Assembly: GCA_964528595.1 (NCBI GenBank)
Contig: CAZGTM010000002.1
Span: 37,266 to 101,265 of the forward strand
Origin: CAYFKJ01 sp964528595
Lineage (GTDB): Bacteria > Pseudomonadota > Alphaproteobacteria > UBA2966
DNA length: 64,000 nt
Reading direction: 5' to 3'
Shown: in pieces, positions 42,262 through 50,941 of the stretch
Position numbering within the stretch: the first letter of the stretch is position 1
Layout: every line of letters starts with the position of its first letter
Notes under the pieces: generated by a model
What the model saw: the letters and a program-made list of their open reading frames with translations, nothing else
What the model was told of the DNA's origin: nothing
Databases searched by the model: none
Program-made: the position numbers and the translations under genes

Positions 42262-44595
42262 TCAGAAACGGGTTCCGAAACTAAAGCGGAAGAATTCCTT
42301 TTTGTCCTCGTCTTCATGTACCAGAGCTTCGGTAAAATCTAATTGAATTGGACCAAACGGCGAACTCCAGGCCACTCCAAAACCGGTTGAGAAGCGGATC
42401 GAGCCCGGGTCGGTAACATTTGTCATACTTACAAGATCCGGATCACTCAGGCTGCCGAACTCGGCGAACACGTTGCCGGTGACGCCAAATTCCTCCAGCG
42501 GACCAAGCGGGAAGCGGAGAGCCGTGGTGCCGACATAGTATATCTTGCCACCGAGCGCATCACCCGTAAGCCTGTCCCGTGGTCCGATGCCGGCCGACTC
42601 GAAACCCCTGAAATTTGTGCCGCCGACGAAATACCGGTCTGACAACCGAACCCGTTCACCCAAGCCGACGATATACCCCTCTTCGGTCGAGAAACTTCCG
42701 ACCAAGTCCTCGGTGAACGGATAGTAGTAGGCAAATCGGAAATTGGACCGCAGGTAGCTGACATCACCCCCCAGGCCGGCGAGATCCTGTCCAAACCTGG
42801 CGACGAAACCCTCGTTCGGGAGAAAGCGGTTGTCGCGCACATCATAGATCAACGAATACCCCAGTGAAGAAGTCAGACGTGATCCTTCCTGAGCCGCCAC
42901 GAAGGTAGAGGCGTCACTGCCGACATTTTCAATCGTGTCCTTGCGAAGCGTGTAACTCACCGACTGCCTAAGGTTCTTGGCAATGGGAAAAGCCGCCCTC
43001 AACGTGCCACCGGTAGCTGCCTCGTCATAGGAACTTTGGCTCTGGAAATCGCGCTTGAGATTGAAAACGTCGAACCCGGCTGCCAGATCCCGGTCCAGGA
43101 AATAGGGCTCGGTGAAAGAGAGGTCGATCAACTGCCGGCGCGTGGAAACGTTGAGGCCAAGTCGCAGGTCTTGCCCCCGGCCGAGTAGGTTTCTTTCCCG
43201 GATGCTGACGTCGCCGACCAATGCCTCGGAGGTCGAGTAACCAGCGCCAAAACTCAGTTCACCGGTGGACTTTTCCTTCACGTCGACAGTGATGACGGTC
43301 CTGTCATTGGCAAAATCGCCCGCTGCGCCGCCAAGAGACTTTTCATCGAGCAGTCCCTGGTCGTCGTCAATCGCCACCTTGTCGAAGAACCCCAGCGAAT
43401 TGATCCGGCGCCGGCTTTCTCTCAGTTTCGCGGTATTGAATGCATCGCCCTCAGCGAGACGGAACTCGCGCCGAACAACCTCGTCAAGGGTTCTGACGTT
43501 GTTGATGATGTCGATGCGGTCAACGTAGACCCGTGGACCTTCGCGGACACCGAATTTGACATCGATTACACGGGTCTCGCGGTCTCTATTCGTCATCGGA
43601 CGGATATCGACAAAAGCAAAGCCCAACCGCCCCACTTCAAAAGTCAGCGCCTGAATGGCTTTCTCAACCTTGTCGGCGTTGTAGAATTCGCCCGTTTCTA
43701 TCTCCACCAGCTTTTTCAGCTTTGTGGCGTCGATGTTTTTCAGGCCGCTTTCCACCTCAACAGTGCCAAACCGGTACTGCGACCCCTCCTCCATGGTGAA
43801 GGTGATGAAAAAATCCTTGCGGTCCCGCGTCAGTTCGGCGACCGCCGAGACGACTTGGAAATCCGCATAGCCTTTGGACAGGTAAAACCTCCGCAGCAGT
43901 TCCCGGTCGAAGGTCAGGCGGTCGGGATCATAATTGTCGTCCGAGGTGAAGAACCTGTACCACCTGGATTCCTTTGTGGCGATTTCCGAACGCAGTTGTC
44001 CATCGGAGAAACGGTGATTGCCGATGAAGTCGATCTTGCGAATCTCGGTGACCGGTCCCTCGTTGATTTCGAACACCAGATCAACGCGGTTTTGCTCCAA
44101 TAGGATGATTTTGGGCTCCACCGTCGCGGCAAAGCGGCCTTTCCGGCGATAGAGTTGGGTGATGCGCTGGACATCGTTTTGGACGCGCCGACGGGTATAG
44201 ACGATGCGGGGACGCAATTGAACTTCGGTCTCCAGTTCCTCGTCTTCAATGCGCTTGTTGCCCTCGAACGCCATGCGGTTGATGATCGGATTTTCAACGA
44301 TCGCAACGACGACGACATCCCCCTGCAAGCGGATCGTAACGTCGGCGAACAGTCCCGTGGCATAGAGCGCTTTTAACGACTGATTGATGCTTTCGTTCGT
44401 GATGCGGTCGCCGGCGGCCAGCGTCATATAAGACCGAACGGCATCGTCTTCGATGCGCTGATTGCCGTCCACCTGGACGGCGCGGACCGTTCGTTGGGCG
44501 GTTTGCGCGACAACGTCCCCGTGGACGGCGATGATCATGAGCACCGCCGCGAGCCAGCCTGCAACCCGATAAACTACTCGCCCCCTAGAATTCAT
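42262..44595 (-). CDS. bamA: outer-membrane protein assembly factor BamA
   Basis: BamA folds and inserts beta-barrel proteins into the outer membrane. The 777-residue protein has a signal peptide (cleaved near VVAQTAQ, about residue 30), five POTRA domains (about 35-375), and a 16-strand C-terminal barrel with the conserved loop motif GGTNFRGFESAGIGPRD (VRGF class) and a terminal aromatic signal FGTRF. It would handle the predicted barrel at 59-60 kb among others. Its start overlaps the rseP stop (TAATG). Confidence 0.97.
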   Translation of the reverse strand: MNSRGRVVYRVAGWLAAVLMIIAVHGDVVAQTAQRTVRAVQVDGNQRIEDDAVRSYMTLAAGDRITNESINQSLKALYATGLFADVTIRLQGDVVVVAIVENPIINRMAFEGNKRIEDEELETEVQLRPRIVYTRRRVQNDVQRITQLYRRKGRFAATVEPKIILLEQNRVDLVFEINEGPVTEIRKIDFIGNHRFSDGQLRSEIATKESRWYRFFTSDDNYDPDRLTFDRELLRRFYLSKGYADFQVVSAVAELTRDRKDFFITFTMEEGSQYRFGTVEVESGLKNIDATKLKKLVEIETGEFYNADKVEKAIQALTFEVGRLGFAFVDIRPMTNRDRETRVIDVKFGVREGPRVYVDRIDIINNVRTLDEVVRREFRLAEGDAFNTAKLRESRRRINSLGFFDKVAIDDDQGLLDEKSLGGAAGDFANDRTVITVDVKEKSTGELSFGAGYSTSEALVGDVSIRERNLLGRGQDLRLGLNVSTRRQLIDLSFTEPYFLDRDLAAGFDVFNLKRDFQSQSSYDEAATGGTLRAAFPIAKNLRQSVSYTLRKDTIENVGSDASTFVAAQEGSRLTSSLGYSLIYDVRDNRFLPNEGFVARFGQDLAGLGGDVSYLRSNFRFAYYYPFTEDLVGSFSTEEGYIVGLGERVRLSDRYFVGGTNFRGFESAGIGPRDRLTGDALGGKIYYVGTTALRFPLGPLEEFGVTGNVFAEFGSLSDPDLVSMTNVTDPGSIRFSTGFGVAWSSPFGPIQLDFTEALVHEDEDKKEFFRFSFGTRF

Positions 44596-45728
44596 TAAGA
44601 AAACACCCGATTTATTTGCTCAAATACCTTGAGATGAACGAGGTCATTCCACAATCCAAACAACATCAGGGTAATAACAAGGACCAAGCCAATACGGAAG
44701 CTAAATTCTTGAATTCTCTCACTAATAGGTCTGCGCAATATCATCTCGAAGGCATAAAACACCAGGTGCCCCCCATCCAAAATGGGAATGGGAAAGAGGT
44801 TGATCAGACCGAGACTGATGGATATCAGCACGGTGAGCCGAAGCCAGGATTCGAACCCCATTTGGGCAGCCTGGCCCGACATTTGGGCGATACCCAGGAC
44901 TCCCCGTAGTTCATCGGCCGGTCGTTCCCGCGCGATCATCTCCCACACGTTACGCAGTGTCATGACCGTAAAATTGTAGGTTTCCCGGGTGGCGTACCAT
45001 ACGGCCAACACCGGTCCGTGACGGACAAATTCGCTCCCTCCCCGGCTAACGCCCAGGAAACCGATGCGCCGTTTATTGCCGAAACGGTCTTCGAATTCAC
45101 GCGCGCCGGGGGTAACCATCAGCGTGGATTCATACCCATCGCGTTCGACCACGACCTCCAACTCAATATCCGGATTGTTGCTGATGATGACCTGGAGTTC
45201 CTCGAAGCGCTGAATGGACTGACCGCCGATGTTGACGATCCGGTCACCGTTCAAGATCCCGGCGGAGGAAGCAGCCGTGTTGTCGAAAACCTTGTCGACC
45301 ACAGGAGGCGTGAATGGTTGGCCGACCGTTGCGAAAGTGACGGCAAGCAGAAATATGGCGAATAGGAAATTGGCGAAAGGTCCGGCCGCAACCACCGCAG
45401 CTCTCGAATACAATGGCTGGTCGTGGAACATCGTGACGCCTGCAGGTGCAGCGGGCCCGGCCTCACTTCGTTTGACCGAGGCGGCGTCCTCATCACCCAA
45501 GAATTTAACGTACCCACCGAGCGGCAACCAGCCGATCTTCCATATCGTTCCCGCCCGGTCCCGCCAACTGACCAGGGCCCGTCCGAAACCGACCGAAAAG
45601 ATCTCAACGGGCACGCCAAACAACCGGGCAACGAGAAAATGGCCCATTTCATGAACGAACACGACAGCCGTCAGCAAACCCAAAAACGGGCCCACATAAA
45701 TCAGAAATCCATCAAGAAATTCGAACAT
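44595..45728 (-). CDS. rseP: RIP metalloprotease RseP (site-2 protease)
   Basis: RseP is an inner-membrane zinc protease that cuts anti-sigma factors and leftover signal peptides inside the membrane. The 377-residue protein has the active site HEMGH at residues 26-30 in the first helix, a periplasmic PDZ domain (about 125-215, SSAGILNGDRIVNIGGQSI), and the third metal-ligand motif PIPILDGGHL in a later helix. It stands between dxr (3-base gap) and bamA (1-base overlap), as in most alphaproteobacteria. Confidence 0.96.
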   Translation of the reverse strand: MFEFLDGFLIYVGPFLGLLTAVVFVHEMGHFLVARLFGVPVEIFSVGFGRALVSWRDRAGTIWKIGWLPLGGYVKFLGDEDAASVKRSEAGPAAPAGVTMFHDQPLYSRAAVVAAGPFANFLFAIFLLAVTFATVGQPFTPPVVDKVFDNTAASSAGILNGDRIVNIGGQSIQRFEELQVIISNNPDIELEVVVERDGYESTLMVTPGAREFEDRFGNKRRIGFLGVSRGGSEFVRHGPVLAVWYATRETYNFTVMTLRNVWEMIARERPADELRGVLGIAQMSGQAAQMGFESWLRLTVLISISLGLINLFPIPILDGGHLVFYAFEMILRRPISERIQEFSFRIGLVLVITLMLFGLWNDLVHLKVFEQINRVFS

Positions 45729-45731
45729 CGA

Positions 45732-46949
45732 TTATCGTGCTCCGCCGTCCGCGGACGCTGCATCAACCAAATCCGCGGCAATTCTACGCGCTTCGGCGTC
45801 AATGGCGAGAACATCTTCAATGGAGTTTGGCTTGGTCCCTGGCAAAGAGTCCAAGGTGTCGTGAACAATTTCGGCAATCTCCAGAAAACCGACGCGCTCA
45901 GCCAAAAATCCCGCCACCGCGACTTCGTTGGCGGCGTTCAAAATGGTCGGCGCCGCTTCACCCGCCGCCAGCGCCTGGCGGGCGAGATCAAGAGCGGGAA
46001 AACGCCGGGTATCGGGGGTCTCGAACGTCAATTGCGCGATCTCCGCCAAATCAAGCCGCTGGACCGGCGCGGAAATGCGTTCCGGCCAGCCCAGCGTGTA
46101 GGCGATCGGCGTCCGCATATCCGGCGTGCCCAATTGGGCGAGAACGGACCCGTCGGCGTATCCGACCATACTGTGCACGACCGATTGAGGATGAATAAGA
46201 ATTTCGATTTGTTCCTCCGGCATGGCGAAGAGATGGTGAGCTTCAATAAGCTCCAATCCCTTGTTCATCATGGTGGCCGAATCGACCGAAATTTTGGCGC
46301 CCATGCTCCAGTTCGGATGAGCGATCGCCTGGGCCGGCGTGACGTGCGCCATCACTTCGGGCTCCAAGGTTCGGAAAGGTCCGCCGGAAGCGGTGAGAAT
46401 GATGCGCTCGATTGCTTCACGCCGTTCGGCCTCGAAGACCTGAAAGATCGCGTTGTGTTCGGAATCGACCGGCAGCAGAGTCGCGCCGCCTGTTTGAACG
46501 GCATCCATCAGGAGAGAACCGGCACAAGCCAGACATTCCTTGTTGGCCAGCGCAACGACGGCGCCCCGCGCCACCGCAGTCATGGTCGGCGCCAAACCGG
46601 CGGCGCCGACAATCGCGGCCATCACCCAGTCGGCGGGCCGTTCGGCAGCCTCGATGAGAGCCTGTGGTCCAGCCGCAGGCGTGACGCCTGTCCCCTCAAG
46701 ACCTTCCTTGAGTTCCTGATAAAGGGCTTCTGACGCAATAACGGCGAACTGGGGTTGGAATTTCCTGGCCTGGTCGATCAACAGCGTCACGTTCTCGTGC
46801 GCCGTCAGGGCCTCCACGGAGAAGGCCTCCGGACGCCGGGCAATCAAATCCAAGGTGTTACGGCCGACCGACCCCGTCGAGCCGAGAACCGTCACCCGCC
46901 TCGGAGAAATTGACGCCAGGGGAGAATTTTCAAATGCCGTTATCGCCAT
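45732..46949 (-). CDS. dxr: 1-deoxy-D-xylulose 5-phosphate reductoisomerase
   Basis: Dxr catalyses the first committed step of the MEP isoprenoid pathway, whose products feed UppS upstream in the operon. The 405-residue protein has the NADPH-binding opening VTVLGSTGSVGRNTLDLI, ANKECLACAG, the metal-site sequence LLPVDSEHNAIFQ, TASGGPFR and the substrate loop MGAKISVDSATMMNKGLELIEAHHLF. An AGGA site lies in the end of cdsA, and the ATG at 46949 overlaps cdsA by 10 bases. Confidence 0.96.
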   Translation of the reverse strand: MAITAFENSPLASISPRRVTVLGSTGSVGRNTLDLIARRPEAFSVEALTAHENVTLLIDQARKFQPQFAVIASEALYQELKEGLEGTGVTPAAGPQALIEAAERPADWVMAAIVGAAGLAPTMTAVARGAVVALANKECLACAGSLLMDAVQTGGATLLPVDSEHNAIFQVFEAERREAIERIILTASGGPFRTLEPEVMAHVTPAQAIAHPNWSMGAKISVDSATMMNKGLELIEAHHLFAMPEEQIEILIHPQSVVHSMVGYADGSVLAQLGTPDMRTPIAYTLGWPERISAPVQRLDLAEIAQLTFETPDTRRFPALDLARQALAAGEAAPTILNAANEVAVAGFLAERVGFLEIAEIVHDTLDSLPGTKPNSIEDVLAIDAEARRIAADLVDAASADGGAR

Positions 46950-47806
46950 AAAATTCCTGCACCGAATATCAGGTTGGCGGCCGCAACGAAAAGCGCCACG
47001 AACAACAGGCTGTCCAAACGGTCCAGCACGCCGCCATGCCCGGGAATGATGGCCCCGGAATCCTTAACGCCAGCATAGCGTTTGATCGCCGATTCGAAAA
47101 CGTCGCCGATTTGTCCAACCACGGCCATCGCAGCGCCGCCAAGCAAAAACCAAACGGGCGGTCCGTGATTGGATGACACGGCGATAGCGGCGCCGGTGAG
47201 TCCCGCCGCGATCATGCCGCCGCCCAGTCCCGACCAAGTCTTGTTGGGGCTGAGCCGAGGAGCCATTTTCGGACCGCCGATCATTCGACCGGCTACATAG
47301 GCGCCGCAGTCGGTCGCCCAGACCACGGCCAAGAGCCAAACTACCGTCAAAACACCGTTGGCGGGTTCCGCCCTCAGCCAAACCAGCGCTACGATCGGCA
47401 ACGAGATATAAACGACACCCAAGGGCGACCATTTTGGCCGATTTGATTCAGCGGCAAAAACACTAATGAGCAGTCCGGCGCCGACAACCGCAAGCGCCCA
47501 GACATATGCGCCCAAAGCCGATAAAACGGCGACCCCCACTATCACTGCGGATTGAACCGCAAGCTGGGTATTGACCCCGCTGCCGCCAGTGAGCCGATCC
47601 CATTCACGCGCCATTAAAAGTCCGGCGACAATTGCCAACACGCCAAAATACCATCCGCCATACCACACGGCAGCCAAACCAACTGCCGCCAATATGGTTC
47701 CGGAAACAATGCGGAGGATCAGGGATTTGGACAACGTACCGGTTTTCTCGTCAGCCGCTTGTTTCGCCGTAACGCCGGTCGCGCCGGTGAAATTCGTCGA
47801 TTGCAC
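46940..47806 (-). CDS. cdsA: phosphatidate cytidylyltransferase
   Basis: CdsA makes CDP-diacylglycerol from CTP and phosphatidate, the branch point of phospholipid synthesis. The 288-residue protein has about eight membrane helices and the C-terminal family signature around KTWSGLGGGMIAAGL and a later GVLDRLDSLLF. The start is uncertain: the ATG at 47806 overlaps uppS by 56 bases, while a TTG at 47734, just after the uppS stop, would give a protein of 264 residues starting at the first helix. The latter fits the family's N terminus. Confidence 0.92.
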   Translation of the reverse strand: MQSTNFTGATGVTAKQAADEKTGTLSKSLILRIVSGTILAAVGLAAVWYGGWYFGVLAIVAGLLMAREWDRLTGGSGVNTQLAVQSAVIVGVAVLSALGAYVWALAVVGAGLLISVFAAESNRPKWSPLGVVYISLPIVALVWLRAEPANGVLTVVWLLAVVWATDCGAYVAGRMIGGPKMAPRLSPNKTWSGLGGGMIAAGLTGAAIAVSSNHGPPVWFLLGGAAMAVVGQIGDVFESAIKRYAGVKDSGAIIPGHGGVLDRLDSLLFVALFVAAANLIFGAGILWR

Positions 47807-48485
47807 TGATCAGGGTTTCCTTGGTGAAATCCGGCCAGAGCGTATCCATGAAAACGAACTCAGCGTAGGCGGCCTGCCACAACAGAAAATTGCTCAGCCG
47901 TTTTTCGCCACTGGTCCGGATCAACAAATCGGGATTGGGAATGCCGGACGTGTGCAGGTACCCTTCGAAAATCTCCTCGTCCAACTCATCAACCGCCAGG
48001 TCGCCGTCAGCCACCGTTTGGGCGATCCTCTTGCAAGCCTGTAGAATTTCGCGCTGCCCGCCATAATTAACGGCAATCTGCAACGTCAAACTAGAATTCC
48101 CCTTGGTGTGACGTTCCGCATCGTCAATCAACTTCTTGATGTCGGAGGCCAATCCTTCACGCTCCCCAATGCAACGCAGTTTCACCTGGTTTCGATCGAG
48201 TTCGACTATCTCGCGCTTCAGGTAATGGCGCAGCAACCCCATCAGGTCATCGACTTCCGTTGCCGGACGTTTCCAGTTCTCGGACGAAAACGCATAAAGT
48301 GTCAGGTATCGGACGCCGATCTCCTGACAGCCTTCGACGACGGTCCGAACCGCTTCGGCGCCGCGCTGGTGGCCGGCAACGCGGGGCAATCCGCGCGCCT
48401 TCGCCCAGCGGCCATTGCCGTCCATAATGATCGCAATGTGCCGGGGTGGCGCCGGCGCCTTTTCCTGTGAGGGGACCGCTTCCAT
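47751..48485 (-). CDS. uppS: undecaprenyl pyrophosphate synthase
   Basis: UppS builds the C55 carrier lipid for peptidoglycan and O-antigen by adding eight cis-isoprene units. The 244-residue protein has the catalytic aspartate in HIAIIMDGNGRWAKARGLPR, GHQRGAEAVRTVVEGC, LTLYAFSSENWKRP and the C-terminal DLLIRTSGEKRLSNFLLWQAAYAE. The ATG at 48485 is 2 bases after the frr stop and has AGGTG in front, so it is preferred to the in-frame GTG at 48491. Confidence 0.96.
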   Translation of the reverse strand: MEAVPSQEKAPAPPRHIAIIMDGNGRWAKARGLPRVAGHQRGAEAVRTVVEGCQEIGVRYLTLYAFSSENWKRPATEVDDLMGLLRHYLKREIVELDRNQVKLRCIGEREGLASDIKKLIDDAERHTKGNSSLTLQIAVNYGGQREILQACKRIAQTVADGDLAVDELDEEIFEGYLHTSGIPNPDLLIRTSGEKRLSNFLLWQAAYAEFVFMDTLWPDFTKETLISAIDEFHRRDRRYGETSG

Positions 48486-48487
48486 GG

Positions 48488-49045
48488 TCACACCTGCATA
48501 ATGTCCTCTTCCTTGGCGGCCAGGGCCTCGTCAATTTTCGCGATCATCTCATCGGTCAATTTCTGAATTTCCTCGCCCCACATGTGGTGCTCGTCCTGCG
48601 AGATTTCGTGGTCCTTCTCCATGTGCTTGAGGTCGTCCATGCCGTGACGGCGCACGTTGCGCACGGCGATGCGCGCTTCCTCCGCGTATTTGCCGGCGAT
48701 TTTGCCGAGTTCTATCCGCCGCTCCTCATTGAGCTCGGGGATAGGCAGCCGGATGAGCTGGCCATCGGTCGCGGGATTTAACCCCAAACCGGATTCCCGA
48801 ATGGCTTTCTCCGTCGGACCAACCATGGCCTTGTCCCAAACCTGGACCGTCAACAGCCTCGATTCGGGTGTGCTGACGGTCGCCAACTGGTTGATCGGCA
48901 TGGATTGCCCGTAGGCTTCAACCGTCAACGGATCGAGCAGACTGGTTGAGGCCCGGCCCGTGCGCAACCCGCCGAATTCCTTCTTCAGCATTTCGACCGC
49001 GCCCTTCATACGGCGTTCAATATCGTCGATATCCGGATCAGCCAC
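48488..49045 (-). CDS. frr: ribosome recycling factor
   Basis: Frr with EF-G splits the post-termination ribosome. The 185-residue protein has the family's helical hairpin: MKGAVEMLKKEFGGLRTGRAS at the start, PEERR-like LNEERRIELGKIAGKYAEEARIAVRNVRRHGMDDLK, and the acidic tail helix IQKLTDEMIAKIDEALAAKEEDIM. Translation starts with GTG at 49045, 3 bases after the pyrH stop. It is followed directly by uppS. Confidence 0.97.
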   Translation of the reverse strand: MADPDIDDIERRMKGAVEMLKKEFGGLRTGRASTSLLDPLTVEAYGQSMPINQLATVSTPESRLLTVQVWDKAMVGPTEKAIRESGLGLNPATDGQLIRLPIPELNEERRIELGKIAGKYAEEARIAVRNVRRHGMDDLKHMEKDHEISQDEHHMWGEEIQKLTDEMIAKIDEALAAKEEDIMQV

Positions 49046-49048
49046 GTC

Positions 49049-49774
49049 TTACGCCCCCTTCTTAATGATGGTTCTGCGACCCCGGCCTTGTACAACCTCG
49101 GCAAACGCACCCGAATTGTGAATCGAAAAAACCAATATCGGAATGTCGTTTTCGCGCGCCAGACTAATGGCGGATGCGTCCATCACCCTGAGATCGTTGG
49201 CGAGCACCTCAAGATAGTCCAAAGTATCATATCTTTCAGCATCCGCGTTGGTTTGCGGGTCGGCGGAATAAACGCCGTCAACCTGTGTGCCCTTAAGCAG
49301 GGCGTCGCAACCCATTTCGGCGGCCCGCAGCGCCGCCGCCGTGTCGGTGGTGAAAAACGGGTTGCCCGTCCCGGCGGCAAAGATCACGACGCGGCCTTTC
49401 TCCAAATGACGCACGGCGCGGCGGCGAACATAAGGCTCGCACACCGACGTCATTGGAATGGCCGACAGGACCCGTGTCGGAACGTCCGCCCGCTCCAGGG
49501 CGTTTTGCACGGCCAGGGCGTTGATGACGGTGGCCAGCATGCCCATGTAGTCGGCGCTGGCGCGCTCCATGCCGGCCGCCGCACCGGCGATCCCGCGAAA
49601 AATGTTGCCGCCGCCGATCACCAAGCAGACTTCGGCGCCCAGGGCGTGAACTTCGCGGACATCGGCGGCAATGCGCTCGACCGTGTCGAGGTCCACGCCG
49701 TATTCCCCCTCCCCCATCAAAGCCTCGCCCGACAACTTCAGAAGGACGCGCTTGTATTCGACGGAAGACGGCAT
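49049..49774 (-). CDS. pyrH: UMP kinase
   Basis: PyrH phosphorylates UMP to UDP. The 241-residue amino-acid-kinase fold protein has KRVLLKLSGEALMG at the start, VIGGGNIFRG, DYMGMLATVINALAVQNAL, and GTGNPFFTTDTAAALRAAEMGCD. GAGGT precedes the ATG. It heads the long envelope operon; the 157-base gap to tsf upstream is filled with competing hairpins that could control whether transcripts from tsf continue into it. Confidence 0.97.
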   Translation of the reverse strand: MPSSVEYKRVLLKLSGEALMGEGEYGVDLDTVERIAADVREVHALGAEVCLVIGGGNIFRGIAGAAAGMERASADYMGMLATVINALAVQNALERADVPTRVLSAIPMTSVCEPYVRRRAVRHLEKGRVVIFAAGTGNPFFTTDTAAALRAAEMGCDALLKGTQVDGVYSADPQTNADAERYDTLDYLEVLANDLRVMDASAISLARENDIPILVFSIHNSGAFAEVVQGRGRRTIIKKGA

Positions 49775-49798
49775 TCAAGACCTCAAATCAATACTTTA

Positions 49799-49912
49799 GG
49801 GCGCATGATGGCCGCTTCGCGGTCGGGCCGGGCGCAATCGAAGTGCGCCCGGGACGGTTTTCCATCCTGGGCGCACGAACTCTACACTATCGCGGGGTCC
49901 GAGCGAACCCCG
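49799..49912 (-). promoter_or_regulatory. alternative hairpins between tsf and pyrH (possible attenuator)
   Basis: Read on the minus strand: a hairpin CGGGGT/ACCCCG (49893-49912); then a long hairpin whose outer stem pairs 49869-49876 with 49843-49850 (8 bp) and whose inner stem is closed by an AAAA loop; the 49843-49852 strand can instead pair with 49828-49836 in a perfect 9-bp stem (CCGGGCGCA/TGCGCCCGG). A further copy of GGGCGCA lies at 49799-49805. The two stems exclude each other. No T run follows, so classical termination is not evident. Confidence 0.6.
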
Positions 49913-49931
49913 AAGGCGTGGAAAATCGACC

Positions 49932-50858
49932 TTAGGAGCCGACTTGAGCGGCAACTTCCGCCGCGAAGTCCTCTTCCTTCTTTTCGATGCCTTCGCCCAG
50001 CTCGAAACGGACGAAACCAACCAGCTCGACCGGTGCGCCGATTTCGGCGGCGGCGTTCTCGATGACCTTGCCGACCTTGGTTTCGTTGTCGATGACAAAG
50101 GTCTGCTCGGTCAGCACAACCTCGGCATAAAACTTGCGGATGCGGCCTTCGACCATCTTGATGGCGATTTCCTCGGGCTTACCCGATTCCTTGGCCTGCT
50201 CGATCAGAACATTGCGCTCCTTTTCGACGACGGCCGGGTCGAGGTCTTCCGTCGTCATGGATTGCGGCTTGGTCGCTGCGACATGCATCGCAAGTTGCTT
50301 GCCCAGCGTCATCAACTGGTCCTTGTTGCCGTCCGATTTGAGCGCTACCAGAACACCGATTTTGCCCAGGTTCGACGCCGTCGCATTGTGCATATAGGTC
50401 GCCACGACACCTGGATTGGCCGACAAGGCCGCCATGCGCCGAAGTTGAATGTTCTCGCCGATGGAACCGACCATCTTCGTCGCTTCGTCGGCCAGCGTGC
50501 CTTCGCCACCGGGAAAGGCGGCGGCACTTGCCTTGTCGAAATCGCCGTCGGCCTCGAGCGCCATGCCCGTAACCGCCGTGACGAAATTCTGAAAGACATC
50601 GTTGCGGGAGACGAAATCGGTTTCCGAGTTAACTTCCGCGATGGCGGCGACGCCGTCATCTGAGACAACGCCGACCAGACCCTCGGCGGCCACGCGACCG
50701 GCTTTCTTGGCGGCGGCGGCCAGCCCCTTGGTGCGCAGCCAGTCGGCGGCGGCTTCGCTGTCGCCGGCGGTTTCGGTCAGCGCTTTTTTGCAGTCCATCA
50801 TGCCGGCGCCGGTGCGCTCGCGCAGTTCCTTGACCAGGGATGCAGTTATTTCAGCCAT
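49932..50858 (-). CDS. tsf: translation elongation factor Ts
   Basis: EF-Ts recycles EF-Tu by nucleotide exchange. The 308-residue protein opens with the N-terminal UBA-like domain (LVKELRERTGAGMMDCKKALTE), has the EF-Tu contact motif FVSRNDVF (TDFV class), and the dimerisation core with MHVAATKPQ. The ATG follows AGGAAAACCA. It is downstream of rpsB with an 83-base gap that contains a strong hairpin, the usual rpsB-tsf arrangement. Confidence 0.97.
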   Translation of the reverse strand: MAEITASLVKELRERTGAGMMDCKKALTETAGDSEAAADWLRTKGLAAAAKKAGRVAAEGLVGVVSDDGVAAIAEVNSETDFVSRNDVFQNFVTAVTGMALEADGDFDKASAAAFPGGEGTLADEATKMVGSIGENIQLRRMAALSANPGVVATYMHNATASNLGKIGVLVALKSDGNKDQLMTLGKQLAMHVAATKPQSMTTEDLDPAVVEKERNVLIEQAKESGKPEEIAIKMVEGRIRKFYAEVVLTEQTFVIDNETKVGKVIENAAAEIGAPVELVGFVRFELGEGIEKKEEDFAAEVAAQVGS

Positions 50859-50907
50859 TGGTTTTCCTCACGCTTATAAAGCGTTGATATTAAAAAGTTT
50901 TAATGAG

Positions 50908-50933
50908 CCGGGACGGTTCGCAAACCGCCCCGG
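50908..50933 (-). terminator. hairpin between rpsB and tsf (partial terminator or attenuator)
   Basis: CCGGG-CGGTT-loop-AACCG-CCCGG forms a stem of 10 pairs with one internal mismatch and a 4-base loop, 8 bases after the rpsB stop. On the minus strand an ACTTTTTA stretch follows about 15 bases later, too far for a standard terminator. It may lower tsf relative to rpsB or protect the rpsB 3' end. Confidence 0.5.
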
Positions 50934-50941
50934 ATATTGCC

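Noticed and set aside
44847..44860. GGATTCGAACCCCA, resembling the T-arm of a tRNA gene on the minus strand
   Set aside because: It lies inside the rseP coding sequence and no acceptor or anticodon stem can be formed around it.
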